This document shows, in pieces, positions 7,732 through 14,237 of a DNA stretch of 15,509 nucleotides. The DNA lies in the NCBI GenBank assembly GCA_016283985.1, contig JAEENZ010000144.1, positions 1 through 15,509 on the forward strand, in the 5' to 3' direction. The DNA is from Bacteroidales bacterium (lineage in GTDB: Bacteria; Bacteroidota; Bacteroidia; Bacteroidales; UBA932). Below the pieces are notes generated by a model. That model ran no database searches, was not told the origin of the DNA, and saw nothing but the letters and a program-made list of their open reading frames with translations. Both the position numbers and the translations under genes were made by a program. How positions within the stretch are numbered: position 1 is the first letter of the stretch; each line of letters begins with the position of its first letter.

Positions 7732-8310
7732 ATGATGACACTTTGGGAAATAATACTCATTTCCGTTGCTCTGGCTATGGACTGTTTCACGATTTCGATC
7801 GTGAGCGGAGTGATAGTGAGGAAGATGAAATGGGGAGCCTTTTCCCGGATGGCGTTCTTTTTCGGGCTGTTCCAGGCCCTGATGCCCCTTCTGGGCTGGC
7901 TGTTCATCCATTATTTCGAGCACAGTGTCGAGGCCTATGATCATTGGATCGCTTTCGGGCTCCTTGCATTCATCGGCATAAAGATGATAAGGGATGCCTT
8001 CTCCCCGGAAGAAGATGAGCATTTCAATCCGCTGAAACTGCGCACCCAGCTGGCGCTCGCAGTCGCCACCAGCCTGGATGCACTTGCGGTCGGCATATCC
8101 CTTGCCTGCACGGGTTACGAAACCGTAGGATCGCTGACCGTTCCCTTGCTTTTCATAGGGGTGGTTTCTTTCCTGTTCAGCATTGCAGGAGGCCTTCTCG
8201 GGGTTCGTTTCGGGGATGCGGTCGCCCGACGCCTGAAGCCAGAACTCATAGGCGGAATCATCCTGATCGCAATCGGCATCAGGATTCTTATCGAGCATCT
8301 GCTCGCTTAA
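7732..8310 (+). CDS. mntP: Manganese efflux pump MntP
   Basis: Small inner-membrane protein of the MntP (formerly DUF204/YebN) family that exports Mn2+ and protects against manganese overload. The protein is 192 residues, or 191 if the second of two tandem ATG codons (7735) is used. It has six hydrophobic segments in two repeats of three. The conserved acidic residues sit in matching places in the two halves: Asp17 in ALAMDCFTIS and Asp116 in SLDALAVGIS. Length and motifs are normal for the family. It stands alone on the + strand, diverging from the ketopantoate-reductase-like gene with only 56 bases between starts. No yybP-ykoY type manganese riboswitch can fit upstream, so control, if any, should be at the DNA level; a dyad at 7711-7730 is the candidate. 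Confidence 0.93.
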   Translation: MMTLWEIILISVALAMDCFTISIVSGVIVRKMKWGAFSRMAFFFGLFQALMPLLGWLFIHYFEHSVEAYDHWIAFGLLAFIGIKMIRDAFSPEEDEHFNPLKLRTQLALAVATSLDALAVGISLACTGYETVGSLTVPLLFIGVVSFLFSIAGGLLGVRFGDAVARRLKPELIGGIILIAIGIRILIEHLLA

Positions 8311-8368
8311 TCTTCGAAATCCAGGGGAGGAACGTGCCTAGGACCGCCATCGAAAGCAGAACGAGCAT
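8288..8368 (-). CDS. Possible small single-helix membrane peptide (26 aa)
   Basis: A short frame on the minus strand, from the ATG at 8368 to a TAA at 8288, encodes one strongly hydrophobic segment (MLVLLSMAVLGTFLPW) followed by a basic tail (ISKIKRADAR). The frame continues hydrophobic upstream of this ATG (FGFVVFPALALFAF) as far as about 8415, but I see no AUG, GUG or UUG start there in frame. A TATCTTTG element on this strand at 8456-8449 could provide a transcript. The frame overlaps the end of mntP by 23 bases. It could be a real small membrane protein, a decayed gene end, or chance. The amino-acid pattern looks more like protein than noise, but confidence is low. Confidence 0.3.
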   Translation of the reverse strand: MLVLLSMAVLGTFLPWISKIKRADAR

Positions 8369-8448
8369 GAAGGCAAACAGGGCCAGCGCCGGGAAAACGA
8401 CGAATCCAAAGTCGGCGGGGCGGGCCAGGGCTACTGGCTTTTCACTGG

Positions 8449-8456
8449 CAAAGATA
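8449..8456 (-). promoter_or_regulatory. Predicted minus-strand -7 element in the mntP / Fe-S protein gap
   Basis: Reads TATCTTTG on the minus strand, a full TAnnTTTG match, with a partial -33 match (TTTC, 8480 to 8477) at a 20-base spacing. A transcript from about 8444 would run towards the small membrane ORF and then antisense to mntP. Confidence 0.4.
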
Positions 8457-8461
8457 ATTAT

Positions 8462-8469
8462 TATATTTG
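8462..8469 (+). promoter_or_regulatory. Predicted -7 element for the Fe-S membrane protein operon
   Basis: Reads TATATTTG, a full TAnnTTTG match, with TTTT (8439-8442) at a 19-base spacing as a partial -33 element. Transcription would start near 8474, giving a leader of about 15 bases before the ATG at 8490. It would drive 8490-11210 and perhaps the genes beyond. Confidence 0.5.
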
Positions 8470-8489
8470 TGGGATAGAAAATCAATTTG

Positions 8490-9866
8490 ATGAAAAAGTT
8501 GCGAATCACACTGGGAGTCGTGTTTTTATTGGGAATCACGCTCCTGCTTTCCGGCCTTCTTCCGGATGCCGGCCGCTGGTTTGGCTGGATGGCCAAACTC
8601 CAGTTCCTGCCCGCCGTCATGGCCTTGAATGTCGGTATAATAATCGGCATTGTGCTGCTCACCCTTTGCTTCGGCCGCATCTATTGCTCGGTCATCTGCC
8701 CTCTGGGAGTGGCCCAGGACGGCATTTCCAAGTTGAGCGTATTGATCAAGCGTGCCCACGGAAACCGCAGGCCGTTCCAATATAGGAAGGAGAACAAGTG
8801 GCTGCGATATGGTATATGGGTGCTGTTCGTAGCTATGCTGATCGCCGGGGTGCAGGCTTTCGTCGCAGTTCTGGCACCATATAGCGCATACGGCCGCATT
8901 GTGAACGGCATACTGCATTTCGCGCCCGGAACGGTCGCTCTCGTTGCCGGCGTGACGCTTCTGGTGGTCGGACTTCTGGCATGGTTCACCGGCAGGGAAT
9001 ACTGCAACGGCATCTGCCCCGTGGGCACCACGCTCAGTTTCTTCTCGCGTTTTGCGTTGTTCCGTCCGGTTATCGATGCGGACAAATGCAAGAATTGCAA
9101 GCTCTGCGAGCACAACTGCAAGGCCTCTTGCATCGACATAGCCAACCACAAGATCGATTACAGCCGCTGCGTGGACTGCTTCGACTGTCTCGACAGCTGC
9201 AAGTTCGATGCATTGAAATACAAGCTATATAAACCCGCCCAGACAAAATCCAATGCTGGCAGACGGGCTTTCCTGACCGGAGCGGCGCTGGGGCTGGGAT
9301 CCATCGCGCTGAAGGCGCAGGACAAGAAAGTGGATGGAGGCTTCGCGGAAATCCTTCCCAAACAGCGTCTGGACCGCGAAACCCCCATCACGCCTCCCGG
9401 TTCGAAGAGCGTCAAGGACTTCTACCGCCGTTGCACGGCCTGCCAGCTGTGCGTATCGGCCTGCCCCAACAAAGTGCTTCGGCCTTCGACGGGTCTGGAT
9501 CACCTTATGCAGCCGGAGATGGGCTACGAGAACGGCTACTGCCGCCCCGAGTGCACCACATGCTCGCAGGTTTGCCCCACCGGAGCCATCACGAAAATAA
9601 CGCCGGAGGAGAAGACTCAGTACCATATCGGGACCGCCAGCGTAGAGCGCAGCCTCTGCGTGGCAGAAAGGGGAGTCAAATGCGGCAACTGTGCCCGCCA
9701 TTGCCCCGTAGGAGCCATCAGCATGATCGAAAAGGAAGACGGTATGCGTATCCCGGTGGTGGACGAAGAGAGGTGCATCGGCTGCGGAGCCTGCGAAAAC
9801 CTCTGTCCGGCCCGCCCCGTTAGCGCCATCACCGTCAACGGTCGTCATAATCATTTAGAGAGTTGA
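8490..9866 (+). CDS. NapH-NapG-like fusion: polytopic membrane ferredoxin with six [4Fe-4S] motifs
   Basis: The 458-residue protein looks like NapH joined to NapG. Residues 1-250 resemble NapH: four membrane helices (about 5-23, 39-60, 107-130, 145-166), two CxxxCP motifs (C66/C70, C172/C176) and two ferredoxin motifs (C200-C203-C206-C210, C227-C230-C233-C237). Residues 258-275 are RRAFL plus a hydrophobic run, like the twin-arginine leader at the start of NapG, but internal. Four more cluster motifs follow (C315-C325, C351-C362, C390-C405, C429-C439), the number found in NapG. In the nitrate reductase system NapGH passes electrons from menaquinol to the periplasm. No NapA, NapB or NapC is visible here. 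The ATG at 8490 is chosen over a TTG just before it. The aldo/keto reductase gene begins 3 bases after the stop, so that is the likely partner. The quinol-oxidising role is inferred. Confidence 0.85.
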   Translation: MKKLRITLGVVFLLGITLLLSGLLPDAGRWFGWMAKLQFLPAVMALNVGIIIGIVLLTLCFGRIYCSVICPLGVAQDGISKLSVLIKRAHGNRRPFQYRKENKWLRYGIWVLFVAMLIAGVQAFVAVLAPYSAYGRIVNGILHFAPGTVALVAGVTLLVVGLLAWFTGREYCNGICPVGTTLSFFSRFALFRPVIDADKCKNCKLCEHNCKASCIDIANHKIDYSRCVDCFDCLDSCKFDALKYKLYKPAQTKSNAGRRAFLTGAALGLGSIALKAQDKKVDGGFAEILPKQRLDRETPITPPGSKSVKDFYRRCTACQLCVSACPNKVLRPSTGLDHLMQPEMGYENGYCRPECTTCSQVCPTGAITKITPEEKTQYHIGTASVERSLCVAERGVKCGNCARHCPVGAISMIEKEDGMRIPVVDEERCIGCGACENLCPARPVSAITVNGRHNHLES

Positions 9867-9869
9867 ATC

Positions 9870-11210
9870 ATGGACAGAAGAGAATTCATAAAGATATCAG
9901 GCGTGGCCGGAATTGGCACCCTGACGGCAGGATGCAGGCAGCCTAAAAGCACACAGGTCGCCGATACACCCGAGAAGATGGAAATGCGCGAGAATCCTGT
10001 CACCGGGGACAAAGTCTCACTTCTCGGCTTCGGCTGCATGCGCTGGCCTATGGTAAAGGATGCATCCGGCAAGGATGTGATAGACCAGGAAGCCGTGAAC
10101 GAGATGGTTGATTATGCCCTGGAACACGGCGTGAACTATTTCGACACGTCTCCTGCATATCTCCAGGGGCTTTCCGAACGCGCAGCCGGAGATGCCCTCA
10201 GCAGGCATCCGCGCAGCAGTTACTTCATCGCCACGAAGCTTTCCAATTTCCGGAACACGTCGAAGGAAGCATCCATCAAGATGTACCGGGACTCCTTCGA
10301 GGAGATGCATACCGATTATTTTGACTACTATCTCCTGCATTCAATAGGACGTGGGGGCAGGGAGGCCTTCATGCACAGGTATGTGGATAACGGGATGATG
10401 GAGTTTCTTCAGGCGGAGAAGGCGGCGGGGCGCATCCGCAACCTCGGTTTTTCGTTCCATGGCTCTCAGGCTGATTTCGATTCATTCATGCAGATGCACG
10501 ACAGCGGTGAGTATACCTGGGACTTCTGCCAGATAGAGATGAATTACGTGGACTGGCGGCATGCCGACGGCAGACGCAACTGCAATGCGGAATATCTCTA
10601 TTCTGAACTGGACAAACGCGGGATTCCCATAATCATCATGGAACCCTTGCTCGGCGGACGGCTGGCCGAAGTGCCTATGGGCATCTCCCGCCAGATGAAG
10701 GCCCGTGAACCGGACCGTTCAGCTGCTTCCTGGGCCTTCCGTTTCTGCGGAAGTTACCCCCGGGTGCTCTGTGTATTGAGCGGGATGACTTCGATGGATC
10801 CTCTTATCGAGAATATTGAGACATTCGGTCATTTCCAGCCACTCTCAGAGGAAGAACTGGATTTCATGGAACAGATGGCCGTACAGATAAAGGAGTATCC
10901 TCTGGTTAACTGTACCAATTGCAAGTATTGCATGCCGTGCCCATGGGGAATTGATATCCCGGGCATCTTCAAGCACTATAATACGAGCATAACCGATGGC
11001 ACTTATGCCCAAAGCCCGGAGCAGAAGAACTATAAAAAATTGCGTGACGCATATCTGACTTCCTACGACAAGGCAATCCCTACTCTGCGGCAGGCGAGCC
11101 ACTGTATAGGATGCGAAAGCTGCATTTCACATTGTCCGCAGAGCATAAACATTCCCAGGGAATTGCACAGGATCGACCGTTACGTAGAGAAATTGAAGCG
11201 GGGAATCTGA
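9870..11210 (+). CDS. Twin-arginine-exported aldo/keto reductase with C-terminal ferredoxin domain
   Basis: COG1453-type aldo/keto reductase, 446 residues. The N-terminus MDRREFIKISGVAGIGTLTAGC carries a twin-arginine motif and ends at Cys22 in a loose lipobox, predicting Tat export of a folded, cofactor-loaded protein and possibly lipid anchoring. The TIM barrel has the full AKR tetrad: Asp92 and Tyr97 in FDTSPAY, Lys123 in ATKLSNF, and His157 in YLLHS. The family SGMTSMDPLIENIE stretch follows at 304-317. The C-terminal domain has two Fe-S motifs, C348-C351-C354-C357 (CTNCKYCMPCPWG) and C412-C415-C418-C422. NAD(P)H is not expected in the periplasm, so electrons more likely come through the Fe-S clusters from the fused NapH-NapG protein encoded 3 bases upstream. 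The substrate is unknown. If the leader is not cleaved or used, a cytoplasmic NADPH-linked role remains possible. Confidence 0.88.
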   Translation: MDRREFIKISGVAGIGTLTAGCRQPKSTQVADTPEKMEMRENPVTGDKVSLLGFGCMRWPMVKDASGKDVIDQEAVNEMVDYALEHGVNYFDTSPAYLQGLSERAAGDALSRHPRSSYFIATKLSNFRNTSKEASIKMYRDSFEEMHTDYFDYYLLHSIGRGGREAFMHRYVDNGMMEFLQAEKAAGRIRNLGFSFHGSQADFDSFMQMHDSGEYTWDFCQIEMNYVDWRHADGRRNCNAEYLYSELDKRGIPIIIMEPLLGGRLAEVPMGISRQMKAREPDRSAASWAFRFCGSYPRVLCVLSGMTSMDPLIENIETFGHFQPLSEEELDFMEQMAVQIKEYPLVNCTNCKYCMPCPWGIDIPGIFKHYNTSITDGTYAQSPEQKNYKKLRDAYLTSYDKAIPTLRQASHCIGCESCISHCPQSINIPRELHRIDRYVEKLKRGI

Positions 11211-11249
11211 CAAAAAATGTGTAAATTCGCGGATTGAAAAGAAAACGGG

Positions 11250-12386
11250 ATGAAAAAGAAAACCACTACCATCATAATCGTCATTCTTGTCCTGGTTGCC
11301 GCCGTGGCGGTCTGGTACTTCTTCCTGCGGGACAAGCAGACGGAAACGCTCTCGGACCCTCCGGTGCCGTATGTGTCTGAAATCATCAGCGACAGCTATT
11401 CTCCGGAGCATAGGCTTGTGTCGGATTATAATCCTAAGGATGCTTCCAAGGCCATATTCGTCTTCGGATCGCGGTCCCGTACGCAGGCTGTGGCCAGTGT
11501 GCTGATGGAATGTGACGCTTATGATAATGTGGATGGTTCTTCCAACCCTGACGGACTGAAGGATTTCGCCGGCGAGACCGTTTGCACCGTCGCCAATTTC
11601 TCCAATTTCGGGGAGATGGTGAATGACGGACGCCTGGAGGATCTCCGTGAACTTACAACCCGCAACGTGCTTGCGGCGATGGACACCCTTTGCTTCGTAA
11701 GCCCCTACGACCGCAGCGGAATGGGCAAGAAACCCCTGGCCAAGCTGATCATTCTCGGTTCCGCCTGCATGACTCAGTATGGCCAGTACGACATAGATTC
11801 CCTTTTCAATGCCCTGAACTGCCATCTTCCGGTCATTACTCCAATGCAATTGATCGTGGATGAGGTGGTCGAAACCAACAAGGGCAAGGATATCCTTACC
11901 GTCGGAGTCCTGGCCGGAAACGCACCGGTCGACCTCTATGGCCCTTATATCCGTACCAAAGCTGCCAAGGCAAAGATTGACAGCGTGCTTTGCGTAGGGT
12001 TCAAGGTGCCCGAAGGGGAGGATCCTCTCCTTTCGTTCCTGGACCGCTATTCCGAGCTGGGAATACAGCGTCCGCTGGATGCCATCCTGGTTGACGACCT
12101 TGGAGTGGACCTTTCTGTTTTCAAGGAGTCGCTGGAGCGTATCACTTCCGTAATGAACGCAGAATCACTTACTTACGGAAATTTGATTTCTCCCGGATTC
12201 AAGATAATAGATTCCCGCAGCCGCATCTGCAAGGCAACCTATTCGATCCTCCGCAAGGGGAACCTGTTCACGCACTTCATCTCTCAGCCGCGTCAGCTCG
12301 ACTATATGCTCATACCCAAGAATGGTTCGGAGAAGGCGCTGATGCTGCTGCAGTATAACGAAAGATATATTCCTCAGAATAATTGA
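11250..12386 (+). CDS. Membrane-anchored protein of unknown function
   Basis: I do not recognise this 378-residue protein. Residues 1-6 are basic, residues 7-26 form one membrane helix (TTIIIVILVLVAAVAVWYFF), and the rest is soluble with alternating hydrophobic strands and helices, so it is probably held in the inner membrane with its domain outside. Strand-like segments include AIFVFGSR (69-76), LAKLIILGSACM (163-174), ILTVGVLAG (215-223) and DAILVDDLGVDLS (277-289), which hints at an alpha/beta fold of periplasmic-binding or Rossmann-like type; this is a visual impression only. No catalytic motif stands out. It begins 39 bases after the aldo/keto reductase gene, and its TGA overlaps the ATG of the exonuclease gene by one base, so it is likely expressed with both. 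The ATG at 11250 is preceded by a weak purine-rich GGG. Confidence 0.75.
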   Translation: MKKKTTTIIIVILVLVAAVAVWYFFLRDKQTETLSDPPVPYVSEIISDSYSPEHRLVSDYNPKDASKAIFVFGSRSRTQAVASVLMECDAYDNVDGSSNPDGLKDFAGETVCTVANFSNFGEMVNDGRLEDLRELTTRNVLAAMDTLCFVSPYDRSGMGKKPLAKLIILGSACMTQYGQYDIDSLFNALNCHLPVITPMQLIVDEVVETNKGKDILTVGVLAGNAPVDLYGPYIRTKAAKAKIDSVLCVGFKVPEGEDPLLSFLDRYSELGIQRPLDAILVDDLGVDLSVFKESLERITSVMNAESLTYGNLISPGFKIIDSRSRICKATYSILRKGNLFTHFISQPRQLDYMLIPKNGSEKALMLLQYNERYIPQNN

Positions 12387-13072
12387 TGTTCAAGCTTACC
12401 ATAGCCCCCGAAGATATAGAGAAGTTGGAACCTGCGTGTTTTAAGGGGCAGATTCACGTAATAAGCCATCCGGGACTTGAGTTCTCCCGGGCAATAGCAT
12501 ACCTCAGGAAACAGACGCTGCTGGGATTCGATACGGAAAGCAAGCCTGTTTTCACTCCCGGCCAGCCTCATAACGGAGTAGCACTCCTGCAGCTCTCCGG
12601 CCCAGATCAGGCTTTCCTCTTCAGGATTCAGAAGCTCGGTATGCGTAAAAGGATATGTGCGATACTTGCAAATCCCAATATAATCAAGGTCGGTGCCGCT
12701 TCGCTTGACGACGTTCGGGGCCTGCAGCGATATCAGAGTTTCCAACCCCGTGGCTTCGTAGACCTGCAGAAGATAGTCTGGGAATGGGGAATACGGGACA
12801 AGAGCGTGAAGAAGATGGCCGCCAACATACTTGGCGTGCGAATCTCCAAGAGCCAGCAGCTTTCCAACTGGGAGGCCGAGACCCTGAATTCCCATCAGCA
12901 GCTTTACGCTGCCACGGATGCATGGGTTTGCAGGGAGATGTACCTGAAACTCCAGCAGTGCGAGAAGCATCCTCTCAGGCCCGAGGAGATGTGTCCTCCG
13001 GAGCAACTGCCCTTGGCTTTGAGGGAAAAATTGGAAAAGAATGAAAAAGATATATCTGAAAAGAGGACGTGA
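12386..13072 (+). CDS. DEDDy-type 3'-5' exonuclease (RNase D / WRN-like domain)
   Basis: Single-domain exonuclease of the DnaQ superfamily, 228 residues, likely to act on RNA or DNA 3' ends in the cytoplasm. ExoI is LGFDTES with Asp49 and Glu51. ExoII is the VGAASLDDVRGL segment with an Asp at 108 or 109. ExoIII is YAATDAW with Tyr174 and Asp178, the DEDDy arrangement. KSQQLSNWEAETLN is the usual stretch before ExoIII. It lacks the HRDC domain of full RNase D, as do the short Bacteroidota members. Residues past about 195 form a charged tail. The ATG shares its first base with the stop of the preceding gene (TGATG). The last 32 bases overlap the start of the RlmI-like gene in another frame. 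Whether the substrate is RNA or DNA is not visible. Confidence 0.9.
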   Translation: MFKLTIAPEDIEKLEPACFKGQIHVISHPGLEFSRAIAYLRKQTLLGFDTESKPVFTPGQPHNGVALLQLSGPDQAFLFRIQKLGMRKRICAILANPNIIKVGAASLDDVRGLQRYQSFQPRGFVDLQKIVWEWGIRDKSVKKMAANILGVRISKSQQLSNWEAETLNSHQQLYAATDAWVCREMYLKLQQCEKHPLRPEEMCPPEQLPLALREKLEKNEKDISEKRT

Positions 13073-14234
13073 CGAATCCGTCCGCCGCTTCCATCCCTGG
13101 ATTTTCTCCGGGGCTGTTGCCCAGGTGGTCGGAAATCCCGCTGAAGGGGATCTTGTGGCCGTTTATTCCGCGGAAGGAGAGTATCTTGCCGCCGGCCACT
13201 GGCAGATAGGTTCCATCGCGGTGCGTATCCTTTCTTTCGCTGGGGATCCCACCGCTCCTTCCTTCTGGGAAGAAGCTCTTGCGGCAGCGTTCGGGGCCCG
13301 CAAGGCGGTCGGCCTGACTGATTCCGCCTTCACCAACTGCTATCGCCTGGTACATGGCGAAGGTGACGGCCTGCCCGGCCTGATAATAGACTATTATGAC
13401 GGCGTATGCGTGCTCCAGGCGCATTCCGTGGGCATGTTCCGCGCCAAGAGCCAGATCTGCGAAGCTCTCAAGAAGGTTTATGGAGAGCAATTGAAGGCCG
13501 TCTACGACAAAAGCAGCGGCACAGCGCCATTTAAGGCTGGCCTGGAACTGGTGGATGGTTATCTCTGGCAGGCTCCCGGCTTCGAGGCGGGGGAGACTTC
13601 CGTTCTGGAGAACGGTCACAAGTTCCTCGTAAACTGGACTGAAGGCCAGAAAACCGGCTTCTTCCTCGATCAGCGCGAGAACCGCGCCCTTGTGGAACGC
13701 TATGCCCGCGGGCGCAACGTGCTGAATCTTTTCTGCTACACGGGCGGATTCTCCGTCTACGCCCTTGGCGGCGGTGCGGTTCATGTGGACAGCGTAGACA
13801 GTTCCGCAAAGGCCATGGCTATGGTTGACCGCAACATCGCCCTGAACGGCTTCACTCCTGAACAGCATACATCCTACACGGCAGATGCAATCGAGTTCCT
13901 CTACAATGTCGAGGACGGGAAATACGATCTCATAATAGTGGATCCCCCGGCCTTCGCAAAGCATCGCGGAGCCCTGAAAAATGCATTGAGGGCCTATCAG
14001 CGCCTGAATGCGCGTGCAATAGAAAAAGTGGCCCCCGGTGGCTTTGTGTTCACTTTCTCCTGCTCGCAGGTGGTGGACAAGGAAGACTTCGCCCTGGCAG
14101 TCTTTTCCGCCGCAGCGCAGACCGGCCGACGCGTCCGCATCCTGGACCGCCTCTGCCAGCCAGCAGACCACGCCGTAGGCATCTATCACCCTGAAGGTGA
14201 ATACCTTAAGGGCCTGCTTCTCTATGTAGAGTAG
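13041..14234 (+). CDS. rlmI: 23S rRNA (cytosine) methyltransferase, RlmI family
   Basis: SAM-dependent class I methyltransferase of COG1092. Its E. coli member RlmI makes m5C1962 in 23S rRNA and is 396 residues, compared with 397 here. Residues 1-75 are the PUA-type RNA-binding domain (RGRDESVRRFHPWIFSGAV). Residues 227-241 hold the SAM-binding motif VLNLFCYTGGFSVYA, DPPAFAKH at 301-308 is the catalytic-loop motif, and Cys341 in FSCSQ is the expected nucleophile. The start at 13041 fits the family N-terminus exactly, although it lies 32 bases inside the exonuclease gene, so the overlap looks genuine. The stop is 3 bases from the stop of the convergent acyltransferase gene. The family is sure; the exact target base is inferred from E. 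coli. Confidence 0.92.
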   Translation: MKKIYLKRGRDESVRRFHPWIFSGAVAQVVGNPAEGDLVAVYSAEGEYLAAGHWQIGSIAVRILSFAGDPTAPSFWEEALAAAFGARKAVGLTDSAFTNCYRLVHGEGDGLPGLIIDYYDGVCVLQAHSVGMFRAKSQICEALKKVYGEQLKAVYDKSSGTAPFKAGLELVDGYLWQAPGFEAGETSVLENGHKFLVNWTEGQKTGFFLDQRENRALVERYARGRNVLNLFCYTGGFSVYALGGGAVHVDSVDSSAKAMAMVDRNIALNGFTPEQHTSYTADAIEFLYNVEDGKYDLIIVDPPAFAKHRGALKNALRAYQRLNARAIEKVAPGGFVFTFSCSQVVDKEDFALAVFSAAAQTGRRVRILDRLCQPADHAVGIYHPEGEYLKGLLLYVE

Positions 14235-14237
14235 GGT

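Noticed and set aside
8292..8305. Hairpin CGAGCA-TC-TGCTCG at the end of mntP as a terminator.
   Set aside because: The loop is too tight, it lies inside the coding sequence, and no T-run follows.
8490..11210. A periplasmic nitrate reductase (nap) locus, suggested by NapH/NapG similarity.
   Set aside because: No molybdopterin oxidoreductase, cytochrome c or NapD-like gene is present; the partner gene is an aldo/keto reductase.
12975..14189. A 404-codon minus-strand frame covering the RlmI-like gene.
   Set aside because: The + strand has the full PUA and methyltransferase motifs; the antisense product has no recognisable domain.
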